Shown here piece after piece: positions 1 to 9,137 of a stretch of 48,521 nt of DNA; positions within the stretch are counted from its first letter, which is position 1, and each line of letters starts with the position of its first letter. The stretch is from NCBI RefSeq assembly GCF_902859645.1, contig NZ_CADIJR010000049.1:1-48521 (forward strand), read 5' to 3'. This DNA comes from Achromobacter insuavis. GTDB lineage: Bacteria; Pseudomonadota; Gammaproteobacteria; Burkholderiales; Burkholderiaceae_B. Position numbers and translations under genes: made by a program. Under the pieces are notes generated by a model that saw only the letters and a list, made by a program, of their open reading frames with translations, was not told the origin of the DNA and made no database searches.

Positions 1-864
1 GCCCCGCGCCAGCGCCGCATCCAGCACCGTCACGCGCCAGCCTCGCAGCGCCAGGGACTGCGCGATGCCCGCCCCCGCCAGGCCCGCCCCCACCACCAGC
101 GCATGACGGCCCTCCTCGGCCGCCGCGGCCGGCGCGGCGTCGGCGCCGGGCGTGGCGGTGCCCACCGTCATGTGCCATTTGCCGCCATAGCCCGGCGCCC
201 GCCGGACATCGAACCCCGCATCACGCAGGGCCTGGCGCAATTCGCCGGTGCAGGCCCAGGTGGCCACCGTAGCCTGCGGCGCGGCCAGCCGCGCCAGGTC
301 CTTGAGCAAGGCGGCCTGCCACATGCGCGGATTGCGCTCCGGCGCGAAACCATCCAGGAAATACGCGTCGACCCGCGCCGCAAGCCGCGGCGCCAGCGCC
401 TGCGCATCGCCGAAACCGAGCGTCAGCGTCACCGCGCCGCCCTCGAATTCCAGCCGGTGCAGGCCGGGCAGCAAGGCCGGCCACTGCGCCGCCAGTTGCG
501 CCGCCAGCGCGGCCAGGGGCTCGGGCGCATGGCGCGCCAGCAAGGCCTGCAAGTCCGCCCGGCCGAACGGGTGCGCCTCCAGCGACACCACGTGCAGGGT
601 GCGCGAGCGCTGCGGATCATCGCGCCACGCGCGCCACAACGCCAGGAAATTGAGCCCCAGGCCGAAACCGGTCTCGCAGACCGTGAAGGCGCCGCGTCCG
701 CGCCAGCGTTCAGGCAGGCCGTTGCCGCGCAGGAAAACGTGTTCGGCCTGGCCCAGCGCGCCCGACGGCGAGTGGTACACGTCGCCATAGGCCGGGCTAT
801 AGAGCCGGCCCTGCGCATCGAATTCAGCGACCGCGGGGGTCAGGGGCACGTAGGACGAAGACAT
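1..864 (-). CDS. mnmC: tRNA mnm5s2U biosynthesis bifunctional protein MnmC, N-terminal part (cut by window edge)
   Basis: MnmC carries out the last two steps of 5-methylaminomethyl-2-thiouridine formation at the tRNA wobble position: FAD-dependent removal of the carboxymethyl group, then SAM-dependent methylation. The 288 visible residues hold the whole methyltransferase domain, with the SAM loop [10 protein letters not shown] (residues 64-73) and the DGFAPERNP motif (171-179). They then enter the FAD domain at its dinucleotide-binding motif [12 protein letters not shown] (257-268). The rest of the oxidase domain lies left of base 1. The ATG at 864 gives the usual N-terminus, with no extension. 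The gene is divergent from the phosphatase gene at 996. Identification rests on both domain motifs in the right order. Confidence 0.93.
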   Translation of the reverse strand, partial: MSSSYVPLTPAVAEFDAQGRLYSPAYGDVYHSPSGALGQAEHVFLRGNGLPERWRGRGAFTVCETGFGLGLNFLALWRAWRDDPQRSRTLHVVSLEAHPFGRADLQALLARHAPEPLAALAAQLAAQWPALLPGLHRLEFEGGAVTLTLGFGDAQALAPRLAARVDAYFLDGFAPERNPRMWQAALLKDLARLAAPQATVATWACTGELRQALRDAGFDVRRAPGYGGKWHMTVGTATPGADAAPAAAAEEGRHALVVGAGLAGAGIAQSLALRGWRVTVLDAALARG

Positions 865-995
865 GGAAACGGCGGCGATCGGAAAAGATGGATTATCGGC
901 TGGCGCGGCCGGCTGCGTTGGATGCGCGCCACGGGCGTCCGGGCTTTTGCCGCGCCGCCACGGATTTGACGCATGGCTGGGCTTACACTGGTTTC

Positions 996-1871
996 ATGGA
1001 AACCTATGACCCGCCCCGCTCGCTCGCCTCGCCCGTAGACCTGTGCGCCGCGCTCGACGCCGCGGTCACGGCAGCCCACGCCGGCGCGGCCATCCTGCAA
1101 TCCTACGCGCATCATCGCGCCGATCTCGTGATCGATCGCAAGGCGCGCAACGATCTCGTGTCCCAGGCCGACCGCGAGGCCGAGGCCGCGATCATCGAGG
1201 AATTGCAGGCGCGCACGCCCCAGTTCGGCATCGTCGCCGAAGAGACCGGCGGTCAGGCGCAAGGCGCCGCCACCTGGTACATCGACCCGCTCGACGGCAC
1301 CACCAATTTCCTGCACGACATTCCGCATTACGCCGTGTCGATCGCGCTCATCGCGCACGCCGGCACCGCGGTGTCCCCCACCGAACGCCTGGCCCGCGAA
1401 ACGCCCGTGGCCGGCGTGGTCTACGACCCTTGCCGCGAAGAGCTGTTCACCGCCGTATATGGCCTGGGCGCCTGGCTCAACGGCCGCCGCATCAATTGCT
1501 CGCGCACCCGCACGCTGGACGACGCCGTGCTGGCAACCGGCTTTCCCTTCCGCGACTTTTCCTTCGCCAGCCAGTACATGCCGATGCTGCATGACGCCAT
1601 CAACCGCGCCCGCGGCGTGCGGCGCATGGGCGCGGCCGCGCTGGACCTGGCCTGGACCGCCTGCGGCCGTTACGACGGCTATTGGGAAATGGGACTGGCG
1701 CCCTGGGACGTGGCCGCGGGCACGCTGATCGTGCGCGAAGCCGGCGGCGCCTGCAACGACATGCACCAGCAGGACTCCTGGCCCATCGGCGGGCGCGTCG
1801 TGGCCGGCAATCCCGACATCGAACGCGCCCTGCACGAGATGATCGCCCCGCACCTGGACCAGCCGGGCTGA
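996..1871 (+). CDS. Inositol monophosphatase family protein
   Basis: A 291-residue member of the Mg2+-dependent FIG/IMPase superfamily. Visible metal and phosphate motifs are AEE (E82, E83), DPLDGT (97-102) and WDVAAG (237-242), which match the three family signatures. Family members hydrolyse inositol phosphate or similar small phosphomonoesters. SuhB also acts in rRNA antitermination, but this protein cannot be assigned to SuhB from sequence alone, so no symbol is given. The frame stays open upstream to 888, but the ATG at 996 gives a start close to the first conserved block and a normal family length. It converges with fadD after a 28-base gap. Confidence 0.88.
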   Translation: METYDPPRSLASPVDLCAALDAAVTAAHAGAAILQSYAHHRADLVIDRKARNDLVSQADREAEAAIIEELQARTPQFGIVAEETGGQAQGAATWYIDPLDGTTNFLHDIPHYAVSIALIAHAGTAVSPTERLARETPVAGVVYDPCREELFTAVYGLGAWLNGRRINCSRTRTLDDAVLATGFPFRDFSFASQYMPMLHDAINRARGVRRMGAAALDLAWTACGRYDGYWEMGLAPWDVAAGTLIVREAGGACNDMHQQDSWPIGGRVVAGNPDIERALHEMIAPHLDQPG

Positions 1872-1899
1872 GGCCCGGCCGCCCGCGCGACCCGCGCGA

Positions 1900-3600
1900 T
1901 CAGGCCGCCTGGCCCTGCGGCGCGGCGGCCTCGGCGTCCGGACGCAATTCGCGCCGCAGGATCTTGCCGACGTTGCTCTTGGGCAGCTCGTCGCGGAATT
2001 CGACGAAGCGCGGCCGCTTGTAGCCGGTCAGCTTGTCCTTGCACCACTGCTGCACCTGGGCCTCGGTCAGCGACGCATCCTTCTTCACCACGAACACCTT
2101 GACGGCCTCGCCCGAATGCTCGTCCGGCACGCCGATGGCGGCGCATTCGAGCACGCCCGGCATCTGCGCCACGGCCGCCTCGACCTCGTTCGGATAGACC
2201 TTGAAGCCGGACACCGTGATCATGTCCTTCTTGCGGTCGACGATGCGGGTGTAGCCCTTGTCGTCCATGATGCCGATATCGCCGGTGCGGAAGAAGCCGT
2301 CGGCGGTCATGGCGTGGCGGGTCTCTTCCGGCTTCTGCCAGTAGCCGGCCATGACCTGCGGCCCGCGGATGGCCACTTCGCCGCGCTCGCCCAGCGCCAC
2401 CTCGTTGCCCGCGTCATCCAGGATCGCGACATCGGTGGACGGCAGCGGCAGGCCGATGGCGCCGGAGTAGGCGTCGGTGTCGGTCGGATTGACCGTGGCC
2501 ACCGGCGAGGTTTCGGACAGGCCATAGCCCTCGACCAGCGGCCGGCCCGTGACCTTGAGCCAGCGCTCGGCCACCGCCTGCTGCACCGCCATGCCGCCGC
2601 CCAGCGTCAGCCGCAAGCCGGAGAAATCCAGCTTGGCGAAATCCTCGTTGTGGACCAGCGCGTTGAACAGCGTATTGACGCCCGGGAACACATTGATGGG
2701 CGTCTTGCGCCACGCGCCGATCAGCGATGGCTGGTCGCGCGGATTGATGATCAGCACGTTGCGCATGCCGGCGTGCAGCCCGTACAGGCCGCAGACCGTC
2801 ATGGCGAACACGTGGTATAGCGGCAGCGCGCTCAGGATCGTGATCTGCTGCCCCGCCAGGTCATGCAGCGCGGGCGAGGCCACCGCTTCCATCTGCATCA
2901 CGTTGGACGTCAGGTTGCGATGCGTCAGCATGGCGCCCTTGGGCACGCCAGTGGTGCCGCCGGTGTATTGCAGCACCGCCAGGTCGTCCATCGAGATGAC
3001 CGGCGCCGTGAACGGCAGGCCCGCTCCCCTGGCCAGCACCTTCGGCAGCATCTGCGCGCCGTCGATATGCCACGCCGGCACCAGCTTCTTGATATAGCGC
3101 GCCGCCAGGTTCACCAGCGGCGCCTTCAGGCCGCCCAGCAGGTCGCCCGGGCCGGTCACCACGACGTGCTTGAGCTGACCGCGGTCGGTCACGCTCTGCA
3201 GCGTGTGGGCGAAATTCTCCAGAATGACGATGACCGCCGCGCCGCTGTCCTGCAACTGTCGCTGCAGTTCATCGGGGGTATAGAGCGGGTTGACGTTGAC
3301 CACCGCGTGGCCGGCCCGCAGCGTGCCCAGCAGCGCCACCAGGTAGGCCGGCACGTTGGGCATCATCAGCGCGACCCGCGACCCCTTGGGCAGCCCCAGG
3401 CTCTGCAGCCAGGCGGCGAACCCGCGGCCATGCGCGTCAAGCTGCGCATAGGTGATGTCGCTGCCCATGGCGGTGCAGGCGATGCGGGTCGCGTACTGCT
3501 TGCAGGCCCGGTCCAGCAGGTCGGTGAGCGACGCATAGCCGTCGATGGAGATATCGGCGGGCACCCCTTTCGGGTAATGGGCAAGCCACGGACGGGTCAT
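1900..3600 (-). CDS. fadD: Long-chain fatty-acid--CoA ligase FadD
   Basis: A 566-residue ANL-superfamily adenylating enzyme that activates fatty acids to acyl-CoA at the inner face of the membrane for beta-oxidation or lipid synthesis. Motifs in order: P-loop YTGGTTGVPKG (212-222), EGYGLSETSP (357-366), TGDIG (439-443), the hinge DRKKDMI (455-461) and the C-terminal catalytic lysine in SNVGKILRR (K546). Length and motifs fit FadD rather than acetyl-CoA synthetase. The ATG at 3600 was preferred because GGAG lies nine bases upstream. An in-frame ATG at 3615 would place that GGAG inside the gene. The gene is divergent from the M20 peptidase gene with 76 bases between them. Substrate chain length is inferred from the family. 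Confidence 0.9.
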   Translation of the reverse strand: MTRPWLAHYPKGVPADISIDGYASLTDLLDRACKQYATRIACTAMGSDITYAQLDAHGRGFAAWLQSLGLPKGSRVALMMPNVPAYLVALLGTLRAGHAVVNVNPLYTPDELQRQLQDSGAAVIVILENFAHTLQSVTDRGQLKHVVVTGPGDLLGGLKAPLVNLAARYIKKLVPAWHIDGAQMLPKVLARGAGLPFTAPVISMDDLAVLQYTGGTTGVPKGAMLTHRNLTSNVMQMEAVASPALHDLAGQQITILSALPLYHVFAMTVCGLYGLHAGMRNVLIINPRDQPSLIGAWRKTPINVFPGVNTLFNALVHNEDFAKLDFSGLRLTLGGGMAVQQAVAERWLKVTGRPLVEGYGLSETSPVATVNPTDTDAYSGAIGLPLPSTDVAILDDAGNEVALGERGEVAIRGPQVMAGYWQKPEETRHAMTADGFFRTGDIGIMDDKGYTRIVDRKKDMITVSGFKVYPNEVEAAVAQMPGVLECAAIGVPDEHSGEAVKVFVVKKDASLTEAQVQQWCKDKLTGYKRPRFVEFRDELPKSNVGKILRRELRPDAEAAAPQGQAA

Positions 3601-3676
3601 GGTGTTTGTCTCCATTAAATTGGTTTTTGATTGATGATAACCTTGTTGCGTTCCCAAATTCCGCCTGATTCTTCCC

Positions 3677-4873
3677 ATGAAACTCCTCGATCCCATCGTC
3701 GCCTGGCGCGACGATATCTCCCAGATCCGACGCGACATCCACGCGCATCCCGAATTGGCGTTCGAGGAATTCCGCACCGCCGACGTGGTCGCGGCCAAGC
3801 TCGAAGAATGGGGCATTGAAATCCATCGCGGCCTCGGCGGCACCGGCGTGGTCGGCATCATCCGCGGCGACCGTCCCGGCGAACGCGCCGTCGGCCTGCG
3901 CGCCGACATGGACGCCCTGCCGATGCAGGAAGCCAATACCTTCGCCCACGCCAGCAAGCATGCCGGCAAGATGCACGCCTGTGGCCACGACGGCCACACC
4001 GCCATGCTGCTGGCCGCCGCGCGCTACCTGGCGCAGCACCGCGACTTCGCCGGCACGGTCTATGTGATCTTCCAGCCCGCCGAGGAAGGCGGCGGCGGCG
4101 CCAAGCGCATGATCGACGACGGCCTGTTCACGCGCTTCCCCATGGAAGCCGTGTTCGGCATGCACAACTGGCCCGGCATGGCGCCCGGCCAGTTCGGCGT
4201 GACCGCCGGCCCCATCATGGCCTCCAGCAACGAATTCTCCATCGTGGTCAAGGGCAAGGGCACCCATGCCGGCATGCCCAACCTGGGCATCGACCCGGTG
4301 ATGGCGGCGGTGCAACTGGCGCAATCGCTGCAGACCATCATCACGCGCAACCGCAATCCGCTCGACGCCGCGGTGCTCAGCATCACGCAGATCCACGCCG
4401 GCAGCGCCGACAACGTGGTGCCCAACCACGCCGAACTGCGCGGCACGGTGCGCACCTTCACCCTCGAGGTGCTGGACCTGATCGAACGCCGTATGGAAGA
4501 GATCTCGCGCCACACCTGCGCCGCCATGGATTGCGAAGTGGAGTTCACCTTCCAGCGCAACTACCCGCCCACCATCAACCATCCCGAGGAAGCCGCGTTC
4601 TGCGCCGACGTGATGCGCGACATCGTCGGCGACGACAAGGTCAACGATCACGTGCAGCCCACCATGGGCGCCGAGGACTTCGCCTTCATGCTGCAGGAAC
4701 TGCCGGGCTGCTACGTCTGGATCGGCAACGGCGTCGGCGACCACCGCGCGGCCGGCCATGGCCTGGGCCCGTGCATGCTGCACAACGGCAGCTACGACTT
4801 CAACGACGACCTGCTGGCGCTGGGCGGCACCTATTGGGTGCAGCTGGCGCTCAAGCGCCTGGCCAAGCCCTGA
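3677..4873 (+). CDS. M20 family amidohydrolase (hippurate hydrolase/N-acyl amino acid amidohydrolase type)
   Basis: A 398-residue zinc-dependent M20D amidohydrolase. It shows the N-terminal HAHPELAFEE (22-31), the metal-binding CGHDGHT (C102, H104, H107), the PAEEG pair (E136, E137) and a C-terminal MGAEDF motif. Such enzymes cleave N-acyl groups from amino acids or related amides. The natural substrate cannot be told from sequence. No signal peptide is visible, so it should be cytoplasmic. A paralogue of the same length lies at 43936-45129. It converges with the LysR gene after seven bases. Confidence 0.9.
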   Translation: MKLLDPIVAWRDDISQIRRDIHAHPELAFEEFRTADVVAAKLEEWGIEIHRGLGGTGVVGIIRGDRPGERAVGLRADMDALPMQEANTFAHASKHAGKMHACGHDGHTAMLLAAARYLAQHRDFAGTVYVIFQPAEEGGGGAKRMIDDGLFTRFPMEAVFGMHNWPGMAPGQFGVTAGPIMASSNEFSIVVKGKGTHAGMPNLGIDPVMAAVQLAQSLQTIITRNRNPLDAAVLSITQIHAGSADNVVPNHAELRGTVRTFTLEVLDLIERRMEEISRHTCAAMDCEVEFTFQRNYPPTINHPEEAAFCADVMRDIVGDDKVNDHVQPTMGAEDFAFMLQELPGCYVWIGNGVGDHRAAGHGLGPCMLHNGSYDFNDDLLALGGTYWVQLALKRLAKP

Positions 4874-4880
4874 CCTCCCG

Positions 4881-5780
4881 CTAGAAACCGCCCCCCTGCC
4901 CCGTCCGCACCGCCAGGCACATCGCCAGGAAGCGCTGGGCGGCGCGGGCGGCGGCATCCGCGTGCGGCACCAGGATGCTCAGCGTGCGCGTCAGCGGCCG
5001 CGGCAACAGCCGCAACGCGGCCAGCGCGCCGTCCTCGTGCCGCATCGACATGGCGGACACGAAACCCACGCCCAGTCCGGCGCGCACCGCCTGCTTCACC
5101 CCCTCCACCCCGGCCAGCTCCAGCCCGATCGACGGCGCCAGGCCGGCATCGGCAAACGCCCGCTCGACCAGCCGCCGCACGCCTGACCCCGGTTCCCGCA
5201 TCACCAGCGCCGACAGCGCCAAGTCGCGCAGCGTCACCGCGCCCTTGCCGGCCAGCGCGTGATCGGCGCGCACGATCGCCACCACCTCGTCCTGCCGCCA
5301 CGCGTGCACCGCGGTATCGGCGGGCAGGCCCGTCGGCACGTCGCCCTCGATGAAGGCCAGGTCCAGCGCGGGCAGGCGCTCGACGATCTCGCGGGTATTG
5401 CCATCGGACAGGTGCAGGCTGACGGCCGGGAACGCCTGGCGGAAATCCGCCACCAGGGCGGGCAGCAGGTAGCTGGCGGGCGTGGTGCTGGCCCCCAGCC
5501 GCAGCGCGCCGGTTTCCAGGCCGCGCCAGGACTCCCGCACCGCCTGGGCCTGGCGATACACCTGGCGCAGCTGGCGCGCCTGCTCGGCCAGGCGCTCGCC
5601 CGCTTCGGTCAGGGCGATGCCGTGGCCGCTGCGGCGGTACAGCGGTTCGCCGAACCATTCCTGCAAGGCGCGCAGCTGGCCCGACACGGCCGGCTGCGAC
5701 AGGTGCAGCTGCTGCGCCGCGCGGCTGATGTTGCCGGCATCGGCCACCGTGGCAAAGGTGAGCAATTGATCGGGCGTCAT
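4881..5780 (-). CDS. LysR family transcriptional regulator, divergent from yeiH-like gene
   Basis: A 299-residue LysR regulator. The N-terminal helix-turn-helix covers about residues 1-60 (GNISRAAQQLHLSQPAVSGQ) and is followed by a periplasmic-binding-protein-like effector domain starting near RLGASTTPAS. The ATG at 5780 gives the standard LysR N-terminus. It is transcribed divergently from the YeiH-type gene across an AT-rich 140-base gap with inverted repeats, the classical arrangement of a LysR regulator and its target. In enterobacteria a LysR gene (yeiE) also lies divergent from yeiH, so control of the neighbour is a reasonable inference. The effector is unknown. Confidence 0.88.
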   Translation of the reverse strand: MTPDQLLTFATVADAGNISRAAQQLHLSQPAVSGQLRALQEWFGEPLYRRSGHGIALTEAGERLAEQARQLRQVYRQAQAVRESWRGLETGALRLGASTTPASYLLPALVADFRQAFPAVSLHLSDGNTREIVERLPALDLAFIEGDVPTGLPADTAVHAWRQDEVVAIVRADHALAGKGAVTLRDLALSALVMREPGSGVRRLVERAFADAGLAPSIGLELAGVEGVKQAVRAGLGVGFVSAMSMRHEDGALAALRLLPRPLTRTLSILVPHADAAARAAQRFLAMCLAVRTGQGGGF

Positions 5781-5830
5781 GGATCGTTCCAGGCCGGGGC
5801 CGCCACGGCGGCTTGATTATCAGAATTTCC

Positions 5831-5853
5831 GATATTTCATATCAAAAATGAAA
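5831..5853. promoter_or_regulatory. Candidate LysR operator between the LysR gene and yeiH
   Basis: Two overlapping inverted repeats lie in the AT-rich divergent gap: GATAT-TTC-ATATC (5831-5843) and TTTCAT-7 bases-ATGAAA (5835-5853). LysR proteins bind interrupted palindromes in such gaps. The binding protein is inferred from position only. Confidence 0.45.
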
Positions 5854-5920
5854 ATTTTCCAAATAACGGCTATGAAATTAATATTTCGTCCAGTTATTTA
5901 GATATGCACAAAGGCCCGCC

Positions 5921-7009
5921 ATGAGCACCGCCAGCACCACCGTCCCCCAACAGGCCGCCGCCCCCGCCGCGCCAGCCTCCCCGGCCGCCACCGCCACGCC
6001 CTGGCGCGACAAGCTCAACGGCGTCCTGTTCGTCGGCCTGATGTCGGCCGCGGTCATGCAGCTGGCGGACCTGCCCGCCATCCGCCAGCTGGGCTTTTCG
6101 CCGCTGGTGGTCGGCATCGTCTGTGGCATGCTATACGGCAACTTCCTGCGCGGCACCATGCCGGTCGACTGGGGCGTGGGCGTCAACTTCACCGCGCGCC
6201 GCCTGCTGCGCATCGCCGTGGCCTTCTACGGCCTGAACATCAGCATCCAGCAGATCGCCGCCGTCGGCCTGCCGGGCCTGGCGGTCTCGGTGGCGGTGGT
6301 GGTGGGCACGCTGCTGATTGGCACCTGGGTCGGCCAGCGTCTGCTCGGGCTGGACCGTGACACCGCCATGCTGACCGCCGCCGGCAGCGCCATCTGTGGC
6401 GCCGCCGCCGTGCTGGCCTTCGAACCGACCCTGCGGGCGCAGCCGCACAAGAGCGCCGTGGCGGTCGCCACCGTGGTGCTGTTCGGCACGCTGTCGATGT
6501 TCCTGTACCCGGTGCTGTACCACGCCGGCTGGCTGCCGTTCGACACCCAGTCGCTGGGCATCTACATCGGCGGCACCATCCACGAAGTGGCGCAGGTGGT
6601 CGGCGCGGCCAGCAACATCGACCCCGCCACCACGGAAGTCGCCACCATCGTCAAGATGACCCGCGTCGCGCTGCTGGTGCCGGTGCTGCTGATCCTCGGC
6701 CTGTACCTGCGCAGCGCCGCCAGCCATGCCGGCGGCAACGCCAAGGGCGCCAGGCTGCCGATTCCCTGGTTCGCGGTCGGCTTCCTGGTCCTGGCCATCA
6801 TCAACTCGCTCAACATCATCCCCGCCGACGTGGTCGCCGCCATCCGCCGCCTGGACGTCTTCGCCCTGACCATGGCCATGACCGCGCTGGGCATCGAGAC
6901 CCGCTTCGCCAACATCCGCAAGGCCGGTCCGCGGGTGATGGCGCTGGGCCTGATCCTGTACGTCTGGCTGCTGGTCGGCGGCTACGGCATCGTCAAGCTG
7001 GCGTCCTGA
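5921..7009 (+). CDS. YeiH family putative sulfate exporter (UPF0324 membrane protein)
   Basis: A 362-residue polytopic inner-membrane protein of the YeiH/UPF0324 family. After about 27 Ala/Pro/Thr-rich residues come roughly ten hydrophobic segments, with the family blocks GSAICGAAAV (155-164) and GGTIHEVAQVVGA. The family is annotated as putative sulfate exporter, but the transported substrate is poorly established. It is divergent from its likely LysR regulator and is followed by a strong terminator at 7039-7071, so it is probably monocistronic. The start is the ATG at 5921; downstream ATGs would remove part of the first membrane segment. Confidence 0.85.
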   Translation: MSTASTTVPQQAAAPAAPASPAATATPWRDKLNGVLFVGLMSAAVMQLADLPAIRQLGFSPLVVGIVCGMLYGNFLRGTMPVDWGVGVNFTARRLLRIAVAFYGLNISIQQIAAVGLPGLAVSVAVVVGTLLIGTWVGQRLLGLDRDTAMLTAAGSAICGAAAVLAFEPTLRAQPHKSAVAVATVVLFGTLSMFLYPVLYHAGWLPFDTQSLGIYIGGTIHEVAQVVGAASNIDPATTEVATIVKMTRVALLVPVLLILGLYLRSAASHAGGNAKGARLPIPWFAVGFLVLAIINSLNIIPADVVAAIRRLDVFALTMAMTALGIETRFANIRKAGPRVMALGLILYVWLLVGGYGIVKLAS

Positions 7010-7038
7010 TCCACACCCGCTTCGATAAAGCGTCCCGA

Positions 7039-7071
7039 CGGGGCGCCGGCCCGCGCCGGCGCCCCGTTTTT
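7039..7071 (+). terminator. Rho-independent terminator after yeiH-like gene
   Basis: A perfect 12-base-pair GC stem with a 4-base loop (7039-7066) is followed by five T residues. It lies 30 bases after the yeiH-like stop codon. Confidence 0.9.
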
Positions 7072-7112
7072 CCTGCATAATCGGCTGGTTGCCTTGCATT
7101 GGAGCCGGCCGC

Positions 7113-7523
7113 ATGACCTCCAGCACCAAAACCCCCTTCACGACTTTGCCCGCCAATCGCGACGCGGTATTGCGCGTCATGCCGATGCCCGCGGACGCCA
7201 ACATCCACGGGGACGTTTTCGGCGGCTGGATCATGTCCCAGGTCGACATCGCCGGGTCGATTCCCGCCGCCCGCCGCGCGGCCGGCCGGGTCGCCACGGT
7301 CGCCGTCAACGCGTTCCAGTTCAAGCAGCCCGTGTTCGTGGGCGACCTGCTCAGCTTCTATACTTCCATCATCAAGACCGGCAAGACCTCCATCACCGTC
7401 TCGGTCGAGGTCTACGCGGAACGCCAGCGCCTGGATGCCGAAGTCGTCAAGGTCACCGAAGCCACGCTGACCTACGTCGCCACCGACGAAGCGCGGCGCA
7501 GCCGCCCTCTCCCCATTCTTTGA
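7113..7523 (+). CDS. Acyl-CoA thioesterase, YciA-like hotdog fold
   Basis: A 136-residue single-hotdog thioesterase that hydrolyses acyl-CoA to free acid and CoA in the cytoplasm. The signature NIHGDVFGGWIMSQVD (30-45) carries the conserved Asn, His, Gly-Gly and Asp of the YciA/BACH family. The core ends with a conserved VTEATLTYVA strand. The ATG at 7113 is supported by GGAG eight bases upstream; an earlier in-frame ATG at 7089 has no such site. Ten bases separate its stop from mgtE, so the two genes probably share a transcript. Confidence 0.88.
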   Translation: MTSSTKTPFTTLPANRDAVLRVMPMPADANIHGDVFGGWIMSQVDIAGSIPAARRAAGRVATVAVNAFQFKQPVFVGDLLSFYTSIIKTGKTSITVSVEVYAERQRLDAEVVKVTEATLTYVATDEARRSRPLPIL

Positions 7524-7533
7524 GCCGTATCGC

Positions 7534-9006
7534 ATGACGCAGTCCGCCGCCGCGCAGAAACCGCCCGCGACGCCCCGCCGCCTCGACCCGGAAGACGCGC
7601 AGCACGCCCTGGCGGAAGTCCAGGAGCGCCTGCGCCGCCAGCAGCTGGTCGCCGACCTGGTGCATCGCCAGGAAGAAGGCGACGCCAAGGCCAACCTGGT
7701 CGAAGACCTGGTGCACCGCCAGCACGAGGCGGAGCTCAAGACCCTGCTGGACGGCCTGCACCCCTCGGACATCGCCTTCATCCTCGAATCGCTGCCCAAG
7801 GATGAACGCCAGACGATCTGGAAGCTGGTCAGCCCCGAGCACGACGCCGACGTGCTGCTCGAGGTTGAAGACTGGGTGCGCGAATCGCTGATCGAGGCGA
7901 TGGACCGCCAGGACCTGGTAGCCGCCACCGGCAACATGGACGCCGACGAACTGGCGGACCTGGCGCCCGACCTGCCGCCGGACGTGGTGGCCGAGGTCCA
8001 GAAGGGCCTGACCGAGGAAGAGCGCGCGCAGCTGCTGGAAGCCATGGGCTATCCGGAAGACAGCGTCGGCGCCATCATGGACTTCGAGATGGTCCGGGTG
8101 CGCGAGGACGTCACGCTCGAAGTGGTGCTGCGCTACCTGCGCCGCCTGCATGAACTGCCCGACCACACCGACCAGATCTTCGTGGTCGACCGCCAGGACA
8201 AGCTGCAGGGCATCCTGCCGCTATCGCGGCTGTTGGTCAGCGAACCTGAAACCGAAGTTCGCGCGGTCATGAACGCCGACTTCCTGACGCTCAACCCGCT
8301 GGATTCCGATGCCGACGCCGCCGGCGCGTTCGAACGCTACGACCTGGTGTCCGCCCCCGTGATGGACGACCAGGGCCGCCTGATCGGCCGCGTCACCATC
8401 GCCGACGTGGTCGACGTGATGCGCGAAGACTCGCAGGAACAGGCCCTGTCGCGCGCCGGCCTGCAGGAGGAAGACATCTTCGCCCCGGTCAGCACCGCGC
8501 TGCGCAACCGCGCCCCCTGGCTGCTGTTCAACCTCTGTACCGCGGCCACGGCGTCGTTCGTGGCCTCGCAATTCGAAGGCACGGTCAGCCAGATCGTGAT
8601 CCTGGCGTTCCTGATGTCCATCGTCGCCGGCATCGGCGGCAACTCGGGCAACCAGACCATGACGCTGATCATCCGCGCCCTGGCGATGGGCCGGATCACC
8701 GGCCGCAACCTGTGGCAGCTGGTCAAGCGCGAACTGTTCGTGACCCTGATGGTGGGGCTGTGCGGCAGCCTGGTGGCGGCCCTGTTCGCCTGGGTGATTT
8801 CGCACTCGCTGTCGATCGCCCTGGTGATGATGGCCGCCATGGTCTGCAACATGCTGGTGGGCGCCTCGGTCGGGGTGCTGGTGCCGATGGTGCGGGCCCG
8901 CTTCGGCAAGGATCCGGCCATGGGATCCTCGGTCCTGCTGACCTTCGCGACGGACTCCCTGGGGTTTTTCATCTTCCTGGGCCTGGCCACGATTTTCCTG
9001 CTGTAG
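7534..9006 (+). CDS. mgtE: Magnesium transporter MgtE
   Basis: A 490-residue MgtE channel/transporter for Mg2+ in the inner membrane. The acidic N domain (about 60-180) precedes a pair of CBS domains (about 190-310) that sense cytosolic Mg2+. Five hydrophobic segments follow in the last 150 residues, with the pore block GIGGNSGNQT (near 368-377) and FATDSLGFF near the C-terminus. A short repeated peptide, LVADLVHRQ then LVEDLVHRQ, sits about residues 38-62 ahead of the N domain. It lies just after the thioesterase gene, and pagP follows 131 bases downstream on the same strand. Confidence 0.94.
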   Translation: MTQSAAAQKPPATPRRLDPEDAQHALAEVQERLRRQQLVADLVHRQEEGDAKANLVEDLVHRQHEAELKTLLDGLHPSDIAFILESLPKDERQTIWKLVSPEHDADVLLEVEDWVRESLIEAMDRQDLVAATGNMDADELADLAPDLPPDVVAEVQKGLTEEERAQLLEAMGYPEDSVGAIMDFEMVRVREDVTLEVVLRYLRRLHELPDHTDQIFVVDRQDKLQGILPLSRLLVSEPETEVRAVMNADFLTLNPLDSDADAAGAFERYDLVSAPVMDDQGRLIGRVTIADVVDVMREDSQEQALSRAGLQEEDIFAPVSTALRNRAPWLLFNLCTAATASFVASQFEGTVSQIVILAFLMSIVAGIGGNSGNQTMTLIIRALAMGRITGRNLWQLVKRELFVTLMVGLCGSLVAALFAWVISHSLSIALVMMAAMVCNMLVGASVGVLVPMVRARFGKDPAMGSSVLLTFATDSLGFFIFLGLATIFLL

Positions 9007-9062
9007 CGCGTCTGCAACGGACCCACGCACGAATGTTTCACGGGATGTCCTGAACGCTTATT

Positions 9063-9110
9063 TGACAGCGGCATGACAGTCAATATGGCGACTGCTCCGT
9101 TACAGTAACG
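9063..9110 (+). promoter_or_regulatory. Candidate regulatory region of pagP: paired TGACAG and a 13-base palindrome
   Basis: TGACAG occurs at 9063-9068 and again at 9074-9079, exactly 11 bases (one helical turn) apart. A perfect palindrome CGTTAC-A-GTAACG follows at 9098-9110. Same-face direct repeats are typical of response-regulator sites. It does not match the PhoP box consensus. Which protein binds here is not known. Confidence 0.4.
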
Positions 9111-9137
9111 AGGTTGTCATCATTTTCTGTCCCTGCA

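Noticed and set aside
966-989. TTGACG and TACACT before the phosphatase gene as a promoter
   Set aside because: The spacer is only 12 bases, too short for a sigma-70 promoter.
9114-9137. TTG start for pagP eight residues upstream
   Set aside because: The AGG before it is too close to act as a ribosome-binding site, and the ATG at 9138 gives a standard signal peptide.
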